DNA of 64,000 bases from Haloarcula halobia (GTDB lineage Archaea > Halobacteriota > Halobacteria > Halobacteriales > Haloarculaceae): assembly GCF_029338255.1 (NCBI RefSeq), contig NZ_CP119787.1, positions 2,418,001 through 2,482,000 of the forward strand, in the 5' to 3' direction. This document shows positions 31,853-38,758 of this stretch, in pieces. The notes below the pieces were generated by a model. That model was not told the DNA's origin. It saw nothing but the letters and a program-made list of their open reading frames with translations, and searched no databases. Made by a program: the position numbers and the translations under genes. How positions within the stretch are numbered: position 1 is the first letter of the stretch; each line of letters opens with the position of its first letter.

Positions 31853-33079
31853 TCAGTCCGCGGGGTTGGCCACGTCGGTGCCGGCGTCGAACGGCGCCGG
31901 ACCGCGGACCTCGTCGTCGGTCAGGTAACACTGCGGGTCGGGCGCGAACAGGTCGTCCTCGATGGTGAGCGCGCGCAGGCGGGAGGCGCCCCGGCAGACG
32001 CCGGCGTACCGGCAGTCGGCACATTTCCCCTTCAGGTGGGCCTCGCGGTTCCGCAGCTGGCGCAACAGCGGGTTGGACTCGTCGTCCCAGATGTCGCCGA
32101 ACGAGCGGTCCCGGACGTTCCCCAGCGAGTAGCCCTGCCAGAACTGCGTGAGGTGGACGTTGCCCTGGTAGTCGACGTCCGCGACGCGTTCGCCGGTCGG
32201 GTCGCCCCCGTTGACCCGGAGGTACTCGTAGACCCGCCGGGCCTGGGCCTCGCTCATGTGCTCGCGGGCGTACTCCACGAGGTAGGCCGCGTCGGCGTAG
32301 TTGCCCACCAGCAGCGTCTCGATCTCCTCGCCCCGGTCGTGGTACTCTCGGGTCATGTCACAGACGCGTTTCACGGCCGCTCGGCGGTCCTCGGGGGTGA
32401 GGTCGGCGTCGACGATCTCGGTGCCGCGCCCGCCGTAATCCAGGTGGTAGAAACAGAAGCGGTCGACGCCCACGTCGGTCAGCAGGTCGACCACACCCTC
32501 TAAGTCCGGCGCGTTGCGCTCGGTTATGGTGTAGCGCAGGCCGGTCTTGAGGCCGGCGTCCAGACAGTTCTCGATGCCCCTGACCGCGCCCTCGAAGGCC
32601 CCATCCAGGCCGCGGAAGTCGTCGTTGCGCTCGGGGAGGCCGTCGACGGAGACGCCGGCGTACTTCAGCCCGGCGTCTTTCAGCGAGGCGGCGCGCTCCT
32701 CGGTGATGAGCGTCCCGTTCGTCGAGAGGACCGGGCGGACGCCCACCTCGTTCGCGTAGGCGACCAGTTCCTCCAGGTCCTGGCGGACCAGCGGCTCGCC
32801 GCCGGAGAACAGCACCACCGGCGCGCCGTAGTCGGCCAGGTCCTCGAGCAGCGCCTGCCCCTCGGCCGTCGAGAGCTCGCCGTCGGCGATGTCGGTGTCG
32901 GCGGCGGCATAGCAGTGGTCACAATAGAGGTTGCACTGCTTGGTGACGTTCCAGACGACGACCGGCCGGCGCTGTTTCTCGTCGCGGATCTGAGACTTCG
33001 TGGACTCGTCGGCCGCGTCGTAGCGCAGGCCGTCACCCTCCGCATCGAGGTCAGAGAGGAGCTTCGAGACGGAGATCAT
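31853..33079 (-). CDS. Radical SAM/SPASM maturase (TIGR04053-like)
   Basis: 408 residues from ATG 33079. The radical SAM cluster motif CNLYCDHC (Cys at about 49, 53, 56) is followed by the GGEP motif (LFSGGEPLVRQDL), strand and helix repeats of a partial TIM barrel, and a C-terminal SPASM region with CADCRYAGVCRG and a last PQCY for an auxiliary Fe-S cluster. Such enzymes modify peptides or mature cofactors. Haloarchaeal members of this group occur beside a small rSAM-partnered protein, exactly as here: the partner's stop overlaps this start (ATGA). Related enzymes act in alternative haem synthesis, so that remains an alternative. Confidence 0.85.
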   Translation of the reverse strand: MISVSKLLSDLDAEGDGLRYDAADESTKSQIRDEKQRRPVVVWNVTKQCNLYCDHCYAAADTDIADGELSTAEGQALLEDLADYGAPVVLFSGGEPLVRQDLEELVAYANEVGVRPVLSTNGTLITEERAASLKDAGLKYAGVSVDGLPERNDDFRGLDGAFEGAVRGIENCLDAGLKTGLRYTITERNAPDLEGVVDLLTDVGVDRFCFYHLDYGGRGTEIVDADLTPEDRRAAVKRVCDMTREYHDRGEEIETLLVGNYADAAYLVEYAREHMSEAQARRVYEYLRVNGGDPTGERVADVDYQGNVHLTQFWQGYSLGNVRDRSFGDIWDDESNPLLRQLRNREAHLKGKCADCRYAGVCRGASRLRALTIEDDLFAPDPQCYLTDDEVRGPAPFDAGTDVANPAD

Positions 33080-33396
33080 TCCGCGTCCCCCTGTAGTGTC
33101 TCGGCGGCCATCTCCTTGCGGTCCATGGTTGCGTCGTCGTTGGCCTCGGCGTCGTCGGCCACGAGGGACTGCTCGGCGGTCTGGAACCGGCGCGTCTCGT
33201 CGGCCGGACAGAGCCACAGGCGCTCGACGCTGTGACCGAAGAGGGCACTCGCCTGTTCCCGGGCGACGGCAGCCGTGGGCGCGCTCACGCTCCCGGCGTG
33301 AGTGAGCGGTTCCGCCGGGTCCTCGCTGACGAACAGTTCCCACTCCCGACTCGTCGCACCGCGGGGGGCGTCCACCTCGTTGTCCAGGCGTTCCAT
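33076..33396 (-). CDS. rSAM-partnered small protein (candidate RiPP precursor, Htur_1727-like)
   Basis: 106 residues. The N-terminal two thirds form a compact domain with SREWELFVSEDPAEPLTHAG, VSAPTAAVAREQASALFG and LWLCPADETRRF. The last 35 residues are acidic and low in complexity (DDAEANDDATMDRKEM). This matches the haloarchaeal family I remember as Htur_1727-type rSAM-partnered candidate RiPP; the fold also resembles PaaB-like proteins. One Cys sits in the WLCPA motif. The gene is first in a two-gene operon with the radical SAM enzyme and has its own TATA box and palindrome upstream. Substrate versus structural partner is undecided. Confidence 0.75.
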   Translation of the reverse strand: MERLDNEVDAPRGATSREWELFVSEDPAEPLTHAGSVSAPTAAVAREQASALFGHSVERLWLCPADETRRFQTAEQSLVADDAEANDDATMDRKEMAAETLQGDAE

Positions 33397-33398
33397 AC

Positions 33399-33416
33399 GG
33401 GCCTTCTAGAAGGCCC
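33399..33416 (-). promoter_or_regulatory. Perfect 18-bp palindrome between TATA box and rSAM-operon start
   Basis: GGGCCTTCTAGAAGGCCC is fully self-complementary and lies two bases from ATG 33396. Immediately upstream on the coding strand is CATTTTTTAC (33418-33427), a TATA-like box. The palindrome therefore covers the predicted transcription start and is well placed as a repressor operator. It could also form a small hairpin in the mRNA if transcription starts inside or before it. Confidence 0.6.
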
Positions 33417-33460
33417 CGTAAAAAATGGGTCTACCGAGTTCCCACCGCCTGAGAACGGCG

Positions 33461-34030
33461 TCAGTCAAGCGGTGTGTTCCACGGGCCGTCGGGTGCTCTC
33501 GCCGGCACCCCGTCCGTGTCCAGCGGGAGCTGCTCGCGGGCACGCTCGACACCCTCGCGGACGTTCTGCCCGACCCCGTTCAGGTGGGCCTGGGCCAGCA
33601 GCGGGTTGACGCTCGACGCTTCGGCGTGGGCGTAGACGTCTGTCGTCCCGTCGGGGCCGGGAAAGAGCATGAGGTGCAACTGCCGGCGCGCCAGCGGGCC
33701 GTCGCGGTACACCCACGACGCGTGCTCGGGTGCACCCTCGCGAGTCTTCAGGCGGGCGAAGGGGTTCCTGACGAACCCGGCCGTCCAGAGGCGATCCTCC
33801 GCGGACGCGAGCGGCTCCGGCAGCGATCCGGCGTACTCGCCCTCCGTGATCGGCCGTGGCCCCAGCCGATCGTCGAAGCATCGGCCGAGGGCCTGCGAGG
33901 CGGCCCGCCGGAGCGGCTCCCACCAGGCGGCGGCCGGCCCCCTGTTCCACCGGAACGGGAGGCCGTACGTCTGGGCGAGTCCCACGGCGGCGCCGAGACG
34001 CGTCAGGGGCGATGGGAGCGAATCGACCAT
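33461..34030 (-). CDS. Hypothetical haloarchaeal protein
   Basis: 189 residues from ATG 34030. The protein is soluble, Trp- and Arg-containing, with recognisable segments such as YGLPFRWNRGPAAAWWEPLR, WTAGFVRNPFARLKTREG and LHLMLFPGPDGTTDVYAHAEAS. I do not recognise the family. It has no signal peptide or membrane helix and no evident catalytic motif. Its promoter has a TTTGATAC TATA-like element about 25 bp upstream. It lies 64 bp upstream of the rSAM operon on the same strand, with a T-run between, so it is probably a separate unit. Confidence 0.65.
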   Translation of the reverse strand: MVDSLPSPLTRLGAAVGLAQTYGLPFRWNRGPAAAWWEPLRRAASQALGRCFDDRLGPRPITEGEYAGSLPEPLASAEDRLWTAGFVRNPFARLKTREGAPEHASWVYRDGPLARRQLHLMLFPGPDGTTDVYAHAEASSVNPLLAQAHLNGVGQNVREGVERAREQLPLDTDGVPARAPDGPWNTPLD

Positions 34031-34196
34031 GCGCTACCTGTACACGGCCCAACAGTATCAAAGCCACACCTGGGGGCAGCGGACGGTCGTACCCGCAAAA
34101 TGACGGTTCGGGTCGGGCGAGACCACACGACTGCGACGGAACCGGGCCGACGAGTCGGTTAGGTTAAAGGGTTGGGGGGGTCAGGTTCGGGCAAGG

Positions 34197-34574
34197 ATGG
34201 TTCGGGACCCGTTCGCTGACGACGACACGCCGGAGTTGGAGACGGTCCTCGACGCGCTCGACGACGAGGACTGTCGGGCCATCGTCAGCGTCCTCGACGA
34301 ACCGATGACGGCGAGCAAGATCTCCGAGGAGAGCGGCATCCCGCTTTCGACGACCTACCGGAAGCTCGAGCTGCTGACCGAGTCGTCGCTCCTCTACGAG
34401 GGCGTGGAGGTTCGCTCGGACGGGCAACACGCGAGCCGGTATGCCATCGACTTCGAGGAGGTGGTCATCGCGCTCGACGAGGATCGGGAGTTCGCCGTCG
34501 AGATATCTCACCGGGCCAGGTCGCCAGACCAGCGACTCGAGAACCTCTGGTCGGAGGTGCGAAAAGAGACATGA
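34197..34574 (+). CDS. Winged-helix transcriptional regulator
   Basis: 125 residues. The winged helix spans about residues 14-85, with ALDDEDCRAIVSVLDEPMTA, then EESGIPLSTTYRKLELLTES and a wing ending in SRYAIDFEEVVIAL. It resembles the ArsR/TrmB-like small haloarchaeal regulators. Its stop overlaps the start of the following small membrane protein gene (ATGA), and a second similar membrane protein follows. The regulator probably controls or works with these. Confidence 0.85.
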   Translation: MVRDPFADDDTPELETVLDALDDEDCRAIVSVLDEPMTASKISEESGIPLSTTYRKLELLTESSLLYEGVEVRSDGQHASRYAIDFEEVVIALDEDREFAVEISHRARSPDQRLENLWSEVRKET

Positions 34575-34873
34575 GTCCACACATCCCCAGTTCACAGGTC
34601 GGTATCGTCGTCTCGAAGACGCTCATCCTCATCATCGGTGGGCTGATTACCTACTACGCGTACCAGGCCTACCGGCGCACGGGGTCGCCCGAACACAAGT
34701 GGCTCACATACGGGTTCGGGGTGGTGACAGCCGGGGCGATAATCGGCGGGGTGCTGGACCTCCTCGTCGGCACCTTGCTGGACGTCGAGCTCATCAACAC
34801 GAGCGTGTTCGTCTCGAGTTCGTTGACCGCAATCGGCCTCGGCATCATCCTCTACTCGCTGTACGTCCGGTAG
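34571..34873 (+). CDS. Small three-helix membrane protein (DUF7521-like)
   Basis: 100 residues with three hydrophobic helices (about 12-32, 45-68, 75-97). The motif YYAYQAYRRTGSPEHKWL between helices one and two recurs almost unchanged in the next gene (YLTYQAYRRTASPAMRAL). These are adjacent paralogues. Function is unknown; coupling to a winged-helix regulator suggests a membrane signal or anti-regulator. Overlaps the regulator gene by four bases. Confidence 0.75.
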   Translation: MSPHIPSSQVGIVVSKTLILIIGGLITYYAYQAYRRTGSPEHKWLTYGFGVVTAGAIIGGVLDLLVGTLLDVELINTSVFVSSSLTAIGLGIILYSLYVR

Positions 34874-34942
34874 GGGGCCGTTCCCAATGGCTAAAAATTG
34901 GGGGTGGTTTATACAGGGAGCCATGTCGTCCGTCAGGCTACG

Positions 34943-35236
34943 ATGGTCGATACGAGTACAGTCCTGCTGGTCGCAGCCAAGACGGTGACGCTGTTTTGTG
35001 GCGCTGTCCTGACGTATCTGACCTACCAGGCGTACCGGCGGACCGCATCGCCGGCCATGCGAGCCCTGTGGGTCGGCATCAGTTTCGTGACCGCCGGTGC
35101 GGTATTCGCCGGGAGCCTCCACCAGGTGCTGAACGTCACCGTGGCGACGAGTGTCGCCGTCGAGAGCGTCTTCACCGCGGCCGGGTTCGTGGTGCTCACG
35201 TACTCGCTGTACACCGAGCAACCGAGCGAGGAATGA
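34943..35236 (+). CDS. Small three-helix membrane protein, paralogue of the preceding
   Basis: 97 residues from ATG 34943 (MVDTSTVLLVAAKTVTLF). Three helices and the loop YLTYQAYRRTASPAMRALWV match the gene at 34571, indicating a tandem duplication followed by divergence. An upstream in-frame start would add 15 residues that overlap the promoter-like A+T-rich stretch CTAAAAATTGGG (34889-34902). It is convergent with the large membrane protein gene at 35245. Confidence 0.75.
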   Translation: MVDTSTVLLVAAKTVTLFCGAVLTYLTYQAYRRTASPAMRALWVGISFVTAGAVFAGSLHQVLNVTVATSVAVESVFTAAGFVVLTYSLYTEQPSEE

Positions 35237-35244
35237 GCGCCGAC

Positions 35245-36543
35245 TCACCCGTCGGGCGCGTCGCCCTCGGTCGCGACCGGCGACCGCGGACCGTGGATGG
35301 CCAGCACCGAGAGCAGATTGCCGGCAAACACCGCCGCACCCAAGAACGCGAGTCCACCGGCGAGTCGAACGTCGACGGCGAGTCCGCCCTCGTGTGCGAC
35401 CGAAAGCAGGCCGGCCGTGACCAGCGAAATCGCGTCGAGGCGGCTCAGACGCCCGTCGTAGAGGTCGTCTATCGTCGGAACGGCCTGCAGTCCCACCCGG
35501 TCGCTGTACCGGTCGACCCAGACGAGGAAGGGGACGACGTGATAGAGCGTCCCGAAGACGGTGAAGCCGACGACGCCGACGAGCAACAGCGTCCCGCCGG
35601 CCGGCCCCCCGAACAGGTCGGCCAGCGCGAGGGGTGCGTCCGACCACGCGAGGGCCGCGAGCGGCGCCCAGACGAGCAACGACAGGGCCACCACGGCGTA
35701 CCGGGTCAGCATCGGCGACCACTCGACGGGGCCTCGGACCAGTCGCGAGGCGAGGACGACGCCGACGACGCCCAGGCCGGCGGCGACCAGCAGGCCGCCG
35801 AGCCGCGCGAGGTGGGCCAGGCCCACGAGTCGGCCGACCGCCAGGAGGACGACCCCGACCGGATAGCCGACCGTCTCGGCCCGCAGCAACGCTCGCTCGG
35901 GGCCCCAGTCGGGGGCCTGCGTGAACATCGGCCCGAGCTGGGCCAGCGCCCCGGCCACCGTCGTCAGGACGGCGCCGAACACCGCCAGTGTGGCGTGGGC
36001 GGCGAGCAGTCGCCCACGCGTCACGCCGGCCACCGGTGTGAGGCCGACCGCACGGTCCAGGGCGAGGCACACCCCGGCGACCGTCACCAGCGCGAAGAAG
36101 GTCAGCGCCGTCGCGAAGTGTGCCGTCGTCGCGTCCCACTCGTCGCGGGGCAGGGACCGGCCCACGTTGTAGACGAAAGCCCACACGCCCGCGAGCGCGA
36201 CGGCGCCGGCGACGGGGAGCCACAGTCGCCGGTGGGTCAGGAACGCGGCGGCGAGACCGGCGAATCCGAGCGCCGAAAGCGGCAACTGGGCCGCCGCCAG
36301 CCGTCGCGAGTGCAGTGCCGTCCCGGTCCAGACCGGGACGAACTGCGTCATGGCCCCGAGGATGGTGAGACAGACCCAGCCGGCCAACAGCAGGTGCACC
36401 TGCGCGAGGTGGGCCCCGCGCCCGCGGCCGAGTCCGACCGCGACCCCCGCGAGCAAAAACCCCAGCGCGACGACGAAGTGAGCGAGCGGAACGGTCGTCG
36501 GCGGTCCGGCGTCGGCGTCGACGGCTCCGGGAATCGGGTTCAT
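35245..36543 (-). CDS. Polytopic His-rich membrane protein, haem-copper oxidase/NnrS-like
   Basis: 432 residues from ATG 36543 with about twelve hydrophobic helices. Histidines sit at helix ends in a repeated pattern (PLAHFVVALGFLL, AHLAQVHLLLAGWV, TALHSRR, TTAHFATALTFF, AAHATLAVFGAV, GTLYHVVPFLVW). This suggests haem or metal binding, as in cbb3/Nor-type subunit I relatives and NnrS. The canonical HPEVY motif and a Cu site are not seen. It sits next to DUF2249 and cupin genes, a neighbourhood associated in haloarchaea with nitrogen-oxide metabolism. Assignment is by pattern only. Confidence 0.6.
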   Translation of the reverse strand: MNPIPGAVDADAGPPTTVPLAHFVVALGFLLAGVAVGLGRGRGAHLAQVHLLLAGWVCLTILGAMTQFVPVWTGTALHSRRLAAAQLPLSALGFAGLAAAFLTHRRLWLPVAGAVALAGVWAFVYNVGRSLPRDEWDATTAHFATALTFFALVTVAGVCLALDRAVGLTPVAGVTRGRLLAAHATLAVFGAVLTTVAGALAQLGPMFTQAPDWGPERALLRAETVGYPVGVVLLAVGRLVGLAHLARLGGLLVAAGLGVVGVVLASRLVRGPVEWSPMLTRYAVVALSLLVWAPLAALAWSDAPLALADLFGGPAGGTLLLVGVVGFTVFGTLYHVVPFLVWVDRYSDRVGLQAVPTIDDLYDGRLSRLDAISLVTAGLLSVAHEGGLAVDVRLAGGLAFLGAAVFAGNLLSVLAIHGPRSPVATEGDAPDG

Positions 36544-36632
36544 CGGTCGCTCATTGGGCCGGGACGGTGCTGGACCTGGGGCCGAACACGTTCGGGGAAA
36601 CCGTCCCCGGCGCGGCGCCGGTACCGGGATAC

Positions 36633-36893
36633 ATGGCCTCCGAGACAGTCGTCGCCGAGACGGACGCACCGACGGACGCCCGGGTTGAGCACCTCGAGGT
36701 CGGGTCGCTCGGGCCGCCGGAACCGCTCACGCGTACGCTCGAACGCCTCGCTGAGTTGTCCGACGACGCCGTGCTGGTCCAGCACAACGACCGCGCGCCC
36801 CGGCACCTCTACCCCCGGCTCGAATCGCGGGGGTACGCCTTCGAGACAGTCGAGACGACCGACGAGACGGTGACAGTGATATGGAAGGGATGA
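36633..36893 (+). CDS. DUF2249 protein
   Basis: 86 residues from ATG 36633 (MASETVVAETDAPTDARVEH). The DUF2249 core is visible: VEHLEVGSLGPPEPLTRTLE, DDAVLVQHNDRAPRHLYPRL and YAFETVETTDETVTVIW. The family has a SirA/TusA-like fold and is repeatedly found near denitrification and haem-related genes. A start at 36567 is possible in frame but upstream residues look non-homologous. The stop overlaps the start of the next gene (ATGA). Confidence 0.8.
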   Translation: MASETVVAETDAPTDARVEHLEVGSLGPPEPLTRTLERLAELSDDAVLVQHNDRAPRHLYPRLESRGYAFETVETTDETVTVIWKG

Positions 36894-37159
36894 CAGGGAC
36901 AGACGAGACGCCGGACGTAGAACAGGCCGTCGAACATATGTGCGACCGCGGCGCGACAGTCAGGTCGGCCCAGGTAGAGCGGGCGCTCGAGGAGTTGCGT
37001 GCCGACGGCGACCTGACCGACGCCCAGCGGCAGGCGGTCGAGCGGCTGAGCGATCGCCTGGTCGAGCGGTTACTCGCGGTCCCACGCGAGAGCCTCAGGG
37101 CCGCCGACCGTGCCGGCGACGTCGAGACCGTCGAGACGGCGATGGAACTGTTCGGCTAG
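36890..37159 (+). CDS. Stand-alone glutamyl-tRNA reductase dimerisation-like domain
   Basis: 89 residues from ATG 36890 (an in-frame ATG nine bases earlier is possible). The sequence QVERALEELRADGDLTDAQR, then RLSDRLVERLLAVPRESLRAA, and the end VETAMELFG match the helical C-terminal dimerisation domain of HemA (Pfam PF00745), including the conserved kinked helix and LLxxP motif. Catalytic and NADPH domains are absent. It is coupled to the DUF2249 gene. It may bind or regulate HemA or a haem-related partner; that is inference. Confidence 0.65.
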   Translation: MTGTDETPDVEQAVEHMCDRGATVRSAQVERALEELRADGDLTDAQRQAVERLSDRLVERLLAVPRESLRAADRAGDVETVETAMELFG

Positions 37160-37518
37160 AACTGCGGCGCCAGGACCAGCAGGGCCTCGCTGTCGGCCGT
37201 CGCCGACAGCGACACCTCGTTCCGGCCGTCGAAACGGACCACGTCGCCCCCCGAGAGCGATCTGACCGTCCCGCCGACGGTCAGCTCGACGGCGCCCTCG
37301 ACGAGGTGCAAGACGAGGTCCCGGCCCGGGTGGGTGTGGGCCGGCACCGTCTCCCCCGCAGGCAGCGCGAGGCGGACCGTCCGTGGTTCCCCCTCGAACA
37401 CCCGCGTCTTCCCCGTCTCTCCCAGGTCCTCGAGGGAGACGTGGTCGATACCCTCGGTGTCGTCGGCGTCCGGGTTGTCGTCGGGAATCGCCTCCTCTGT
37501 CGGGTTGCTTTCGGTCAT
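37156..37518 (-). CDS. Cupin-domain protein
   Basis: 120 residues from ATG 37518. An acidic N-terminal tail of about 50 residues precedes a single cupin barrel with LPAGETVPAHTHPGRDLVLH and EGAVELTVGGTVRSL, GGDVVRF. The metal ligands of cupin motif 1 are reduced to H-x-H (HTH), with an Asp/His pair later. The start overlaps the stop of the upstream DUF2249 gene. The 3' end overlaps the convergent dimerisation-domain gene by four bases. Confidence 0.82.
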   Translation of the reverse strand: MTESNPTEEAIPDDNPDADDTEGIDHVSLEDLGETGKTRVFEGEPRTVRLALPAGETVPAHTHPGRDLVLHLVEGAVELTVGGTVRSLSGGDVVRFDGRNEVSLSATADSEALLVLAPQF

Positions 37519-37751
37519 CCTCTCTTTGGCAGCTTCGCGACGTACTTGTGTGGTTGTACCTCGGTACACTCGTAGTTTTCGGCGTCGAACGCCTCGACGT
37601 CGGCCCGGAACTCGAGGTAGAGCGGCCGCGGGTCGTGGTCGTTGACGATCTCGAGCGTCTCCCCGTCGTCCAGTGCCTCGAAGGCTGCGTGTACCTCCTG
37701 GTGGCGCTGTGCCGGCGGGAGGTCCCTGAGGTCGAGCGTCGTGGCAGGCAT
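37515..37751 (-). CDS. DUF2249 protein
   Basis: 78 residues from ATG 37751 (MPATTLDLRDLPPAQRHQEV). The DUF2249 pattern HAAFEALDDGETLEIVNDHD, PRPLYLEFRADVEAFD and HKYVAKLPKRG is complete. It is the second DUF2249 gene within 1.2 kb, on the opposite strand, and it is translationally coupled to the cupin. DUF2249-cupin pairs suggest delivery or sensing of a small ligand or metal; not established. Confidence 0.82.
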   Translation of the reverse strand: MPATTLDLRDLPPAQRHQEVHAAFEALDDGETLEIVNDHDPRPLYLEFRADVEAFDAENYECTEVQPHKYVAKLPKRG

Positions 37752-37840
37752 CGTCGTCGGCTTCGAGCCGTCCCGACGAGGGGATTCTGGCGAACACGTT
37801 CGGCAGCAGACTCTGTGTGTCCCGGACCGTTCACACAGAT

Positions 37841-38401
37841 ATGGGATTCCTCTCGGGCGTGCGCGGCACCGACAGCGGGTTCGACGGCTACGACTCTTTC
37901 GACCAGGCCCACCTCCCGGCACCCGGGTCGTTCCTCGAGGGCCACGACGTCCTGACGGGTCGGACACACGCGGCCTTCCACCGACTCACGCGGACCCTCT
38001 TCGAGGAACGGGGCGTCTACGACGCGACGTTCGGATACAACCTCGCGCGACTGAATCTCGACCGGCGCCACCCCGACGCCGGCTTCCGTTACGCCCGCGA
38101 GCGAGAGCCGCCGGCCGGCGGAGGCGACTCGACGGGTGGTCGGGTGCTCCGAGCGTCGTTCACGCCGACGACGGCGTTCTGTCCGCAGAGCGACGCGCTG
38201 ACCCTCGGTGCGTTCCGCGCGTGGAACGGCCTCGAGGACCGACACGAGTACGACCTCGTCCGGGTGCGGGTCGACGGGACCCACGACCAGAGCCCCGCCA
38301 TCAACGGCCACCTCGCACAGATCGAACGGGCCTTCCTGGAGACCGGGTCGGTGGCGACTGCCGTCGAGACGGCCGAGAGATCCGGGCAGACACCCCCATA
38401 A
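37841..38401 (+). CDS. Conserved haloarchaeal protein of unknown function
   Basis: 186 residues from ATG 37841 (MGFLSGVRGTDSGFDGYDSF); an in-frame GTG at 37817 is possible. The most conserved-looking part is FTPTTAFCPQSDALTLGAFR with AWNGLEDRHEYDLVRVRVDG, near residues 105-155. The single CP-x-S/G-D motif resembles a ligand- or metal-binding loop seen in iron-sulfur-assembly-like proteins, but I cannot assign it. No membrane segment. Divergent from the DUF2249/cupin pair, with about 90 bp between. Confidence 0.65.
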   Translation: MGFLSGVRGTDSGFDGYDSFDQAHLPAPGSFLEGHDVLTGRTHAAFHRLTRTLFEERGVYDATFGYNLARLNLDRRHPDAGFRYAREREPPAGGGDSTGGRVLRASFTPTTAFCPQSDALTLGAFRAWNGLEDRHEYDLVRVRVDGTHDQSPAINGHLAQIERAFLETGSVATAVETAERSGQTPP

Positions 38402-38503
38402 CTGAGGAGCTATATGTATGCCACCTAAACCCGTCGCTGTCGGGCGGTCTCGTCGAATCCGAGGAATTGAAGTGAGTCGGTATCGTCCTCTCACTATCGA
38501 ACG

Positions 38504-38758
38504 ATGACAACGTCAAACGGGGGTGAAGACGGCTTCCAGGTCGGCAGTGAGGAACGACCGGGTGACGTCGTCCTCCAGGGCGTGGCGGCACAGAAGGGCT
38601 GTGACGTCCTCGACCTGGCACCGTTGCAGGATGCTGTCGACGTCAAGGCGCTGAACCAGCTGTTCGAGGCCCCGGGCGTCGAGCGTCTGGAGTTCGTCTA
38701 CGAGGGGTTCGAGGTCGCCGTCGAACCCGGACGCGTCCTCCTCAGAGAACTGCCGTGA
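38504..38758 (+). CDS. HalOD1 output-domain protein
   Basis: 84 residues from ATG 38504. HalOD1 pattern: VVLQGVAAQKGCDVLDLAPL, QDAVDVKALNQLF, then RLEFVYEGFEVAVEPGRVLL. The C-terminal end overlaps by 17 bp with the convergent DUF7344-type regulator gene. It is the fourth HalOD1 in the window. Confidence 0.8.
   Translation: MTTSNGGEDGFQVGSEERPGDVVLQGVAAQKGCDVLDLAPLQDAVDVKALNQLFEAPGVERLEFVYEGFEVAVEPGRVLLRELP

Noticed and set aside
34441..36873. An 810-codon plus-strand frame spanning several genes
   Set aside because: It overlaps a winged-helix gene, two membrane protein genes and the large membrane protein; its Arg/Gln/Asp-rich translation is a high-G+C shadow.
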